The position numbers and the translations under genes are program-made. The notes beneath the pieces are model-generated. The model saw only the letters and a list, made by a program, of their open reading frames with translations. It did not search any database and was not told where the DNA came from. Below, piece after piece: positions 54,036 through 64,000 of a stretch of DNA of 64,000 bases. Numbering within the stretch: the first letter of the stretch is position 1; each line of letters begins with the position of its first letter. Origin of the DNA: Vesta saturnalis (lineage: Eukaryota > Arthropoda > Insecta > Coleoptera > Lampyridae); contig JARFJB010000821.1 of NCBI GenBank assembly GCA_036346205.1, positions 4,923,222 to 4,987,221 on the forward strand. The letters are read 5' to 3'.

Positions 54036-55489
54036 ATTGACGGGATTGGATTGGTGGATAAAATTCACATCGACGGACATCTAACAATGTACAAACGTAA
54101 AGTGGTTTCAGAAAGATTGCGTTAGGTTTAGGGTATGAGTTATAGTATTCGACTAACAAGATACCCTTGCTTCGCAACGGAATGAATTTCACTCCTATTT
54201 CCCATTTTATGATATTCGTTTTCAAACACATTCTAAACATACTCCTGAAACCATGTTTAATTTGAATTTCAGAGATCTCTTAAGATGCATAAGTCTTAAG
54301 GAATCCAACAATCTTTATTTCACCCCATTTCCTCCCCCTGAGCACTTTCCTGAACTGAATTCGTAAATTCCATAATGATCTTCATTTTGGTTGTAAAACA
54401 CTTCTTAGTTTGATACCCAACATGGTATTTTACAATCTTTTGAATTTTCAATCCCTAAAACTACCCTTGAGGGGTGATTAATTTCATAATTGCTTTTGTC
54501 AACTATTTTCCTTCTTCATGATACTCCACACGGTATACTTGGTTCAGAAAGCTTAATTTGCTTACTTGTTCATTCCTCCCGTTGCTACCAGTTAGAGGAT
54601 GAGTTTCAAAAACTCCTACCTTAGTGTGCGCCTACGTGGTAATGGGAGCATGATACCTAACGGTCTGACCTAGGTGTTGATTGATGAGTAAGTCAGTCAG
54701 TGAGGACAAAGCTTTTTATTAATATAGATTTAATCCCTTTTATCTTACCTTTCTATTTCTAGTAGCAATACATTTTGAATTACTTCAAGTATTTTTTTAT
54801 GTAACTTATGTAATGATTGGCGTTGCCTAAATTTAAATGATATTTGTACGTTTTTTATCCATCTTTAAAATGCGCAGTATTTACTTATGCCATACACATG
54901 CGCTCCAGATGCAAATCCGTTGGACTTGATTTTATCCATTAATCAGCAGTGGTTCAAATCTGCTTTTGTCCATAAATTTTTAATCCTGATCCGGCAGTCC
55001 GGGTGTTACGCACAGTTCCATGTCTAGGTTTTACCCACACATTGGACATATGGCCGTTTTATGCGTTTTGTGCTGTGTTGGTGTAAATGTGCTCTACATT
55101 AGCGCAGTATGGCAGCGCTATTTCTGTCTTTTCTTTGTTGTGGCGCTTTAGAAATAGTTTTAAAATAACTCAACTCCATACGCTAAACTATTTTCTAGGT
55201 TATTCACAATGGATACTTCACATCAAAGGTAGGAAGTACGGGATGTATCTTCCATTTCTTTGTATTATTCATCTGGTTTAGCGTTGACAAAAAAATCCAA
55301 TAAATACGTATCGATTACATTGGTATATTGAATACCTGATTGTCGTAGACTAAAATTGTAGTTTAAAAGCTGTTTTTATATGCTCCAGATGTTTGTTTCA
55401 ATAATAACCTATACTTTTGAATTCTATCTGGTATTAAATATTATATCACCCTACACTTTGCGATTCCAAATTTGTAGAAATGTATATAT
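54036..55489. other. Gene-free stretch with the tail of an unidentified element
   Basis: At 54665-54730 GGTGTTGATTGATGAGTAAG is followed by TCAGTCAGTGAGGACAAAGC and TTTTTATTAATATAGAT, a kind of tail seen in dispersed elements of insects, though I cannot name the family. Otherwise no coding signal was recognised; the short frames are AT-rich chance ORFs. Confidence 0.4.
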
Positions 55490-56600
55490 GATCTATGTGA
55501 TGTTTCCGGTAAAACTAACGACGTCGGGGAATTTCATACTATCACATTGCTGGGAACCCGCTGAAAAACACTTCCAAATGGCGTCTATATTACCATTCGG
55601 TGTTCATTATCAATTTATTGACATTCACATGTTCGAGGTCAAATATGCGTTTATCCTGAAATGACGGCATATTGACCTTTCTCCTCATTTTATAAGGAAT
55701 AGGTCACCTGTTCAAGTCAATGAAATATATTTGAAATCTTCACAATGTGCTCTCGAATGACAACTGTATTGTCATAAGTTATCAATTTAAAATCGTTTTG
55801 ACGTTGACCTTTGGTGGCTCGATAGAGGTCATAATAGCAAATGGATGTATATGGTTGATGTGCTACTATTTATTAAATAATAGTTTTGATATAGGATATA
55901 TTTCAAATCTCCATAAAAAATGCTTTCAAACAACTTCCATATTGCCATCGAAAGGTTGACCTTGATTTTGGATTCAGTAGGATTCGCCCGATCGAGACCA
56001 AGAAAGGAAAATAGGCATATTTAGTTGATGTGCTTTTATTCACCGAAAACAGATTTGAAAGAAGTAACGCCATTTATGCTATAATCTCGGGAACAGACAT
56101 TACCTATGAGCTATTTATGAAGAACAGGTCATATGTTCAGGTCAGTAAAATACATAATCTCCACGAAAAATGCTTTCGAATGACTCCCGTATGGACATAA
56201 ATTATGCAATGAAAATTTTGTTGACCTTCGCCTTTGACAAAATAGGAGTCACCCAATCGAGGTGAAAATAGGAGATGCACTTCTTCAGTTGGTGTGCTTT
56301 CAATTAGAAGCAACATATTTGCCCCGTTTATGGCATAATTTAAAATTGACATTCACCTTTGAACCATTTTGTGAGACACAGGGCACAGGGCGTGCCCAGA
56401 TCAATGAAGTGCATATTTGAAATCTCCATGAAAAATACTTTAGAATGACACCACTATTGTCATAAGTTATGCATTAATAATTTTGTTGACCTTTACCTTT
56501 GACCCAATAATAGTTACCCAATCGAGGTCAAAATTGGAGATGAAAATCTTCAGTTGGTGTACTGTCAATTACACCCAACTGATTTGAAATAATTTACTAA
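55490..56600. repeat. Degenerate tandem array, units about 190-310 bp
   Basis: At least four decayed units share, in order, TCAGGTCA(G/A)T(G/A)AAATA, TTGAAATCTCCAT(G/A)AAAAAT, GCTTTCGAATGAC, GTCATAAGTTATGCA, TTTTGTTGACCTTTGCCTTT and CCCAATCGAGGTC, followed by a TTCAGTTGGTGTGCTTT block. Unit starts lie near 55705, 55890, 56129 and 56387. Confidence 0.75.
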
Positions 56601-56604
56601 AATA

Positions 56605-56690
56605 ATTTTTAATCTGCTTCGGTTAGAGTGCTGGCGTTTTGCCCGAGAGGGGCGGGTTCGATCCTGGCAGAAGTAGCCGTTTTTTTAAAC
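56605..56690 (+). repeat. tRNA-related SINE head
   Basis: GGTTAGAGTGCTGG (box A-like) and CGGGTTCGATCC (box B), 31 nt apart, with TGCCCGAGAGGGGCG between, are the RNA polymerase III promoter arrangement of tRNA-derived SINEs. A CTGCTTC...GGCAGAAG pairing could be an acceptor-like stem. No TSD was defined. Confidence 0.6.
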
Positions 56691-57276
56691 GGAGAAAAAT
56701 CATAGCTTTCATTCTCGGATAGGAAGTAAAACTGTACGTGTCTTAACTCTCACTCGTCTTGAAATTTTCAAATTTATCGTATATCAGGAAACAACCATAA
56801 TTTATCTTCGTAATGAATTATGCGTAATTAATGTAATGTAATAGTTACGATACTCGAAACTGAATAGACGATTTTTATTTTTACCTGGTCATTTCACACC
56901 AAATCAATCAATAGAAAATAAATTTGGGCTCGAGGTTTTTTAAATTAGTGAGATTTAATTTAATTTGCAAAAAAAGTTTTTAAGCTGAAAATGGAAATTA
57001 CTGATTTTTTGAAAAAAAAATTTCTCTCCTGTAACTAAGATAATAAATTATCGAGTACTCTTAGACAGTTAACTCCAGCAACTTTCAAGTGTATCAAAAA
57101 GTTTCGGAGTTATAATGACATGAAACTTCCGATAGGTGGCGTCCCGTATCCGGTACGTGAAAAATAAATGAATGTCATTGTTTAAAACTTGACATATACA
57201 GTGTATTTCCACTTCAATAGGAAATGCATAAAAATGCAATAGTTTAAATTTCTTTTAAATAAATTTTTCATTAAAC

Positions 57277-58640
57277 GTGTGTGTGTGTGGGTGTGTGTGT
57301 GTATGTGTAAGAAGGGAGGAGGAGGGAGCAGTTGCAACTTATTCAACTATGAGTAAACCTGATTCTTTATCACCATTTCTATTTGAGCAATCTAGTAATG
57401 AATATATTATTGTGTTGTCTTTTTTTGCCAGCAGTTTTCATGTTTTTTGTTTTTTTTTTCTTTTGGTGTGTTAGCAGTGAATGTATTTTGATGTTTTCGC
57501 TTTGTAACTTGTTTGAAGTACGTACTGTTTTTAAATAATGTAAACAAACATTAGTGGTTTTAATTTTTATCATTTAATTACATCATTTTGTTCTAAATAC
57601 TTTTAGTTCGGAGCCTGTGTTTAGACACTTGTACCTAAAATGGCCTAGAAGTTGTCTATTTTTGTTGTAACTTGCCAAAAAAGTTGTCATTGGATTAAAA
57701 AAGATCTTATGAGAGTAGAAGGCTTTAATCAAATATGCCTCGTGGTCTGTTGTAGGAGAGGATCTTTATTTATAAGTTGGTCATGCGCTAAAATTGAACT
57801 ACAACTACATGGCAAGAAAGTCAAGGAATTAGTAGAAGAAGAAGGAATACTGACACCTCGAAAGTAAAACAAATAGTAAAACGCTTCCTTAAGTGACAAC
57901 CCTTTGTTGAAAAAATTTTACTGCAGTAATGAAATCAGTACGTTAATGTCCGGTACGTAAGAAATACTGTGTCAATGGGAAAGTATTTTAAAGGGAAGTT
58001 TATACATGTACAAATACTCATACTTACAAAACTATCGTTCCGGACGTGTGATGCACTTTTTATGTTGACGTTACTTTATTAAAAATGTGTTTGAAGTTTT
58101 TTTTTTGCGACGCCATCATGTTTTAAGTTGTGTTGGCAACACTGAACATCAATGTGTTAAGCGGCCTAATACGTAGGACAGCTGTCAACAGTTGTTAAGG
58201 TACCAAAATAAAAAAATTAACGTTTGCTGGCTTAGGCCTGAAACAACAATGAGTTTTTCGACGATTTTGAGAGGATTAGATTGTTAATATTGCCGGACAG
58301 AGATACAAAAAACGTTGTATTTAGAATAGTCACTTCTGGGCTGCTCGTTTTCTCAAGTTGGACACATACCGAAAAACGCACTTATAAAATTTGTTTCTTA
58401 TTTGCAGTATATCACTTATTCACCACGATTCTAATAATTTTTCTTGTCTTGTGATGTATTAGACAAAATTACATTACATATAGTAGCCCCAGCGAATTCG
58501 TAGAAAATCCACCCTTCATGATGTGTGTGGGGGGTAATTGTAATTGATTTTTTCAATTTTGAGTACCTGTGAATAGGTAAGTATTTCAAATGTTTTGAGT
58601 AATTGTTTAATGCCAAATAGTTTTCCTTATTGTTAAATTT
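57277..58640 (+). repeat. Dispersed repeat R3, copy 2
   Basis: Counterpart of the 49.2-kb block. Here the frame at 57652-57867 is longer, continuing KIELQLHGKKVKELVEEEG, which the other copy has lost by a 68-bp deletion. The element is of unknown class: no TIRs, TSD or polymerase was seen. Confidence 0.8.
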
Positions 58641-59315
58641 TAGTACTTTGGGATTTTCAATTATAAAATTTGAATTATGACTGATCGTGAAAGTTTTGAC
58701 AAAGTCGTTAGAATGTAATTTTCTTGCTAATAAAAATGCGACAATGTAGTCTAAATATTAAAAAATTTTGGTTGAGAATCGCAACAATTTTCAGTCTTTA
58801 GTAAAACCTCGAGCGGAGTTTATTCGATTTAATTTAAATCAAGAGGAAAGTAGTAGTAAACTTAATTGATGCAGTGGCAGCAAATTCAAAATATATTCGA
58901 CCATGCAAATACCACACTTCAAGGCGATGCCTGAGAAATAAATGGATGTCAACAAACTTCTCTGTAAAATGGCCTCAAGATTTTCAGTTCTAACCCTATG
59001 CGATTTTTTATGTAGATTTATAACAAACCGAACAATAATATATTGGATTAAAACGCAATATTACGAAGCCATAAAGGGGCCACACAACATTCATTTAAAC
59101 TCGTAAATTCTGACTTAAACTCGGAAATTCAGTTTGTGTAATTACTTACAGTGAATGTGTATGTGTTGAACAAGACAATGCGGCGCCATCTTGAATTTGT
59201 TATGAGTTTGATAATTGTTTTTTATGTCCCAGAAATTGGTTTTGCGGCGGTTTTTTGATCTCCTTGCAGCCCACTTTTCATCCTTAATCGTCTTCGTGTT
59301 GGAGAAGTTATTCCA

Positions 59316-59419
59316 CCTGTAACACGTCTAAACCGCACTAGGGGTCGTGCAGACTTACCTTAGTAAGCGGGTTGCTTGAAGAAAATTACTATTCTTTTCT
59401 TCAACTCACACTTACACTA
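59316..59419 (+). repeat. LTR-like repeat head, interrupted by mariner T8
   Basis: CTGTAACACGTCTAAACCGC, then TTACCTTAGTAAGCGGGTTG and TTCTTCAACTCACACTTACA. The series continues after the mariner at 62115 with TTTATTTATGAATGTC, as in the unoccupied copies at 1.69 and 2.20 kb. Confidence 0.75.
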
Positions 59420-62114
59420 CAGGATGTGGTGCGAAGAGTTTTGATTAAAAGTAATGGCGGATACAGTTATGTTAAAAATCTGAAATTACGAAGCTGTAGG
59501 TTTTGGATGACGCTGAGTTCAAATATAATATTGTCCTGAATGTGGCACTTCCGGTTATACCGGAAGTAGACGTCAATTTTTTTATTTTAAATGGAACCTT
59601 AATATTTTTATTTTATTTTCGAATTCTACATGAAATTCTAGATAAAATTTGTGCACAATGTCCTATACCAAAAATGAAGTATTTTCGAGATATTTCGATT
59701 TTTTAAAATTTTGAAAAATCCTAGTCCACATTGAATAACGATATCTCCATTAATAACGAAGCTAGTGACGTGAAATTGTAACCAATAAACAACAAGCGCT
59801 TGCCCGTTAACTCCATATATCCATCTCATTGATATTTCATACAGGGTGTTTTAAACTTAGCCTCCAACATGCACAATTTAAATCATTTATAAGTTGCTTA
59901 CTTTAAATAGAACACCCTGTATTTTATTACATTTTCCGCTGTATTTTTTAAGCCAATTCGTTTGGTATCAGTATTCCCTATACCTAAATCCAACCACTTT
60001 TGAGATATTTCATTATCTTAGTTAAAACATAACAACACTTAATTATTTCAACATTAGTAAAGGGTAGGTCATGATTTCCATTATTTAAGATGATATTTTG
60101 TTATTTTTTCATAAGTTATTAATTCTGAAAAGTAACCAATAGCCTGAAAGGATTATTAATTATGGATATCATTAAACACGTTGACTAGGTATTTTGTATT
60201 AATTTGATTAGATAACTTACAAACAAAAATAACTAAATGTAATATTAAACAAATAAAGTTTTATAATAAGTATTCAAAATTAGCACCATCTACTTCTAAA
60301 CATTTATTAATCCTTTTCATTATGTTATGTCTTGTAATTCTGGAAATATGGTCGGGTGTTAGAGAATTAAAAGCAAGTAAGACTCTCTGCATCATATCTT
60401 CCTTTGTCGTAACAGGTTTGGAAAATACCTGATTTTTAATGTAACCCCAAATACCAAAATCTAGACGAGCCAAATCAGGAGAGCGAGCTGGCCAACGAAA
60501 CGGACCCTGATTGGCAATCCATCTATCATCAAACATGTCGTAAAGATGCTGAGCAACAGGCCCAAAGTTATTAGGAGGTGCTCCATCTTACTGATACCAA
60601 GCTGAAGCCGCCTCTCCATTTCTTAAAGTATGTAACGCCGGTCGTATGGCTTCTTCTAAAATGTGGCAATATCTTGTACCATTTAATTTTTAATGCTAAA
60701 ATTTGATCGTCTTTGATTGCATAAAAAACATTAAAACTCCAACTGCCTTGGAAATAACGTTCTCTACTAACATGTGGATTTTCATTAGACCAAAAATGGG
60801 AATTATGTCGATTAAATAATCCATTTTTGCTCAACTTTGCTTCATCACACTATATAACTTTTTTTTATGAAGTTTTCATCCTCTTGGGTCTTCATTAAAA
60901 ACCATTCACAGAATTCTACCCTTCGAGGAAGATCACCTAATTGTAAGTGTTGCACCAAATGATATGAAAATGGTTTCCATTTGTGTTTTTTTAAAATGCG
61001 ATGAATTGTTCTCGTCGACAAAGTAAGATCTCTCCCACAATCTCTAATGGAGGCATTTGGAGAGGCTGTAAAATAACCCACAACATTAATTTCGTTTATG
61101 TCACTGTCCACTAGTGGTTTATTTTTATTAATTTTTGTCTTAAATTGACCAAACTGACGGCAGTTTTTAAACAATCTTCTTACAATATCACCAGTTGCAT
61201 TTGGTCGATTTGGATATCTTTCTGCAAAAAACACGGCAAGTCCGTTGAATAATTCTATTACACTCGCCGTAAATAATAATAATAAGATAAAAAAGATCAT
61301 CATTAGTAAATCCTACATTTGCCATTATTTACTATGAAATACAAACTGGCGGAGAAAACTGTCAAAACAACATAAACAATTAACATTCTAACTATCAAAA
61401 CTTTGACAGCCATGGCCTAGCCTTTACTAATGTTGAAATAATTAAGTGTTGTTATGTTTTATCTAAGATAATGAAATATCTCAAAAGTGGTTGGATTTAG
61501 GTATAGGGAATACTGGTACCAAACGAATTGGCTTAAAAAAATACAGCGGAAAATGTAATAAAATACAGGGTGTTCTATTTAAAGTAAGCAACTTATAAAT
61601 TATTTAAATTGTGCATGTTGGCTGCTAAGTTTAAAACACCCTGTATGAAATATCAATGAGATGGATATATGGAGTTAACGGGCAAGCGCTTGTTATTTAT
61701 TGGTTACAATTTCACGTCACTAGCTTCGTCATTAATGGAGATATACGTATGCAGTAATTAATCACCGTAAACAAATCAATGACAATAGATCGTTATTCAA
61801 TATGGACTAGGATTTTTTTCAAAATTTAAAAAAAAATCGAAATATCTCGAAATACTTCATTTTTGGTATAGGACATTGTGCACAAATTTTATCTAGAATT
61901 TCATGTATAATTCGAAAATAAAATAAAAAATATTAGGTTATATTTAAAATAACAATGTTGACGCTTACTTCCGGTATAGCCGGAAGTGCCACATTCAGGA
62001 CAATATTATATTTGAACTCAGCGTCATCCAAAACCTACAGCTTCGTAATTTCAGATTTTTAACATAACTGTATCCACCATTACTTTTAATCAAAACCCTT
62101 CGCGCCACACCCTG
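59420..62114 (-). mobile_element. 2.70-kb mariner element with TIRs of about 650 bp (T8)
   Basis: Ends CAGGATGTGGTGCGAAGAGT and, in complement, CAGGGTGTGGCGCGAAGGGT, flanked by TA (59418-59419, 62115-62116). The arms pair from 59420 to about 60075 with 62114 to about 61436; the right arm has an extra 45 bp near 61745-61790. Transposase on the minus strand. Inside each arm a second terminal-like word (ACACCCTGTA/TACAGGGTGT at 59920, 61566 and 61645) suggests composite TIRs. Confidence 0.92.
60261..61325 (-). pseudogene. Transposase of mariner T8, frameshifted
   Basis: Start ATG at 61325 (MANVGFTNDDLFYL, IIYGEC). After a frame break near 61260: FFAERYPNRPNATGDIVRRL, PNASIRDCGRDLTLSTRTIH, LGDLPRRVEFCEWFLMKTQE, then after another break DEAKLSKNGLFNRHNSHFWS and NENPHVSRERYFQGSWSFNV. 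The catalytic QDGAPP is preceded by TAA (Gln to stop), then RWPARSPDLARLDFGIWGYI and an intact C-terminus ending NFEYLL. About 350 residues. Inactive, but less decayed than T1 to T3. Confidence 0.87.
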
Positions 62115-63110
62115 TATTTATTTATGAATGTCTGTATATAATTGATTCCCTTTAGGGCTATAGCAGTGGCTTATCTATGCACTACTGAACTACAATTTCA
62201 TAAACAAAATCCACCGCGCGCGCGATCTTTACTTCAGCTCTGACCAAACTATCTGAACTCTCCATCCCTTCAATTGGTGTATTTAGAGCGTTTCTTTGCC
62301 GAGTGGAAGTCCGGATGGACCCAACACAAATGAAGCTAAGAACAACGTAGCCATCTTGAATTTACTTTGTGCGAACTCCCTCACATTCTAACAACTTCAT
62401 TCTTGAACATTGCATTAAATTTTTTATTGCACAATATTACAAAATTTCTACAAACAAAAATATGCATACATGTTCCATACTGCACATTAATACAATATCA
62501 ATATTTCATACTCTCACTCATTCATACGTCGACAACCATTGTTTTGTACACAGTAGCAAAAGACCAGTGGCCAAACTAGTAGTCTTACCAGTTCCGTCTT
62601 AGTAACAATTTTCTCAAACCATTATTTTTCAACCAAATTTAACATGAAAATATTTCTACAGCATTCAAATATTCTTTCCTATGACAATTAATGTTCCATT
62701 AAAAATCCAGTGGCACATCATTTTTACAGACATATTCTACATACACAAAAAAAATTTTTTTTTCGTGCAAACTCACTTCATTTTCATTCCAAATACATTC
62801 CATACGTTATCAAAATACTGCATATACACGATGCGTCAAAATAACCTTACAAACCTCTATTTTCTGTCATCTTTATGGACCATTTTTCTGTCCCTCAAAG
62901 AGGGGTACAGCATCTTGTAACAGGCTCAGCCTATATCGTAGTTAAGAATCCTGGTTCAGCGTCTACCGTGTGGCTGCTTGAATTTCTTCATCTTGTTTCC
63001 GTGTTACACGATCTTGGTGCCGTGTTTCATTTTTACTTAGGCGCCCTTTTGGTCGATTCAAAATATATATCTTGGTCCAGTATCAGTATTATGAATCTTG
63101 TTATTGAATC
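62115..63110 (+). repeat. LTR-like dispersed repeat, most complete copy
   Basis: Continues the repeat interrupted by T8. It shares its whole length with 51316-52150 and its first 700 bp, more distantly, with 1700-3060. It ends in a block with TACCGTGTGGCT, GAATTTCTTCATCTTG and GTTACACGATCTTGGTGCCG. No gag/pol was seen. Confidence 0.75.
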
Positions 63111-64000
63111 TAAAGTCCTTTTGCAGTGATCTAGCTGGTTTTAACATCTTGAAATAGGGCTGTTTTTCCTCACTCTTAAGCAATCAATTCGCTACCTCAC
63201 TCTTTTGGGTCAGAAGTAAATATTGCGTCATCTTGCGGTATAATTAGATTTTAACACTCAGTTTTGACAACGAAATCTTGTTTAATTGACAATCCACCTA
63301 CAAACTCCCAAAACACCCTAAAATTTCACAACATTTCAAAAAATATACCAAAACACAAATCTAATATTAAACAAGCATATTAAAAGGCACTATCAAAATA
63401 AGGCAACACTGCAGTCATACAAACAAAAAATAGCAATCAAGTAAATGTTAAAACATCAGTGTCAGCCTATAAACATGCAGTTACTCAACGTCCAGCCAGA
63501 CACTTTTTCGTGTTTAATGGGCCAACTCTGTTTCTTTCTTCTGGGTTAGAAATAAATGTAGTAATTTCGAAACACTCGTAGATACGAGGATCAAGAACCG
63601 AAAGAATATCGGCTTTACTGCAGTATCAAATGGTGAAGGAACGCGTTATCATATGCACGTTACACGATGGTTTAAAAAATTATTAAAATAACCGAATTAG
63701 CACTTTAGTTAATCTTCAGTTATTCTGTATAGTTTTCTTACTGATGGCACGTAAAGGAGCAGAAGTTAGATAGAAGAGATAGAAAAATCAGGGCACGTAT
63801 GTCAAGTATGAATGAAAAATATAGCCGTATAACGTATTAGTAGAAAAGTATACATTGTGGCAAAGTAAATTCCATTAATAAATCAAGCTTTGACAAATCT
63901 CACAGTGATTGATGCAGATTATAAAACTAGAAAATTTCAAGCTTTCTTCTTTCATTCAAGAGCCCTTTTAATACCAAAACGATGTATTAACAGTGCGTAA
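63111..64000. other. AT-rich end of window without recognisable feature
   Basis: No conserved frame, repeat edge or RNA gene was recognised. It may be an internal part of the preceding LTR-like element, but nothing here supports that directly. Confidence 0.4.

Overview
This is AT-rich nuclear DNA from an animal, almost certainly an insect. Two host genes have recognisable insect homologues, and the rest is a dense graveyard of insect-type mobile elements (Tc1/mariner, piggyBac, non-LTR elements, MITEs). The order of insect cannot be fixed from the sequence. No prokaryotic feature, CRISPR array or operon is present. HOST GENES: (1) Six plus-strand exons at 3.7-4.6 kb and 11.5-11.9 kb encode a continuous central part of the E3 ubiquitin ligase UBR3; its first exons and its catalytic 3' half are not in the window. 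(2) Three minus-strand exons at 45.6-46.4 kb are the 3' end of an insect protein of unknown function (DUF4803-like, tentative). (3) A four-exon minus-strand gene at 15.7-18.3 kb is TE-like, of a DDE-transposase-like uncharacterised family (DUF7869-like, tentative). It is broken by three frame breaks and one stop, and contains two similar phase-1 exons. LAYOUT: 0-3.1 kb holds copies of a dispersed LTR-like repeat that returns at 51-52 and 59-63 kb. 3.7-11.9 kb is UBR3, with its 6.9-kb intron packed with mariner relics, two MITEs and a small retroposon carrying a tRNA-like cloverleaf. 14.5-25.7 kb has two inverted copies of an unnamed repeat, one split by a nearly intact 4.46-kb LINE with a clean target-site duplication; between them lie the DUF7869-like gene and a mariner copy. 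27-36.9 kb is mariner after mariner, two LINE fragments, and a piggyBac gene cut by a mariner and a LINE. 36.93-45.26 kb is a single 8.3-kb fold-back element: matching arrays of about 15-bp motifs at both ends, a 7-8 bp target duplication, no coding sequence of its own that I can recognise, and a complete piggyBac nested inside. 46.6-63.1 kb is a mosaic of duplicated blocks with a 2.7-kb mariner that has TIRs of about 650 bp. HOW IT FITS TOGETHER: the non-UBR3 sequence is largely explained by nested insertion, and several insertions can be verified inside this window because an unoccupied copy of the target is also present (LINE at 20.87 kb against 14.9 kb; 51-bp insertion at 48.89 kb against 53.8 kb; mariner at 59.42 kb against 1.7 and 2.2 kb). 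The least explained object is the 8.3-kb fold-back element; the second is the tRNA-carrying retroposon family.
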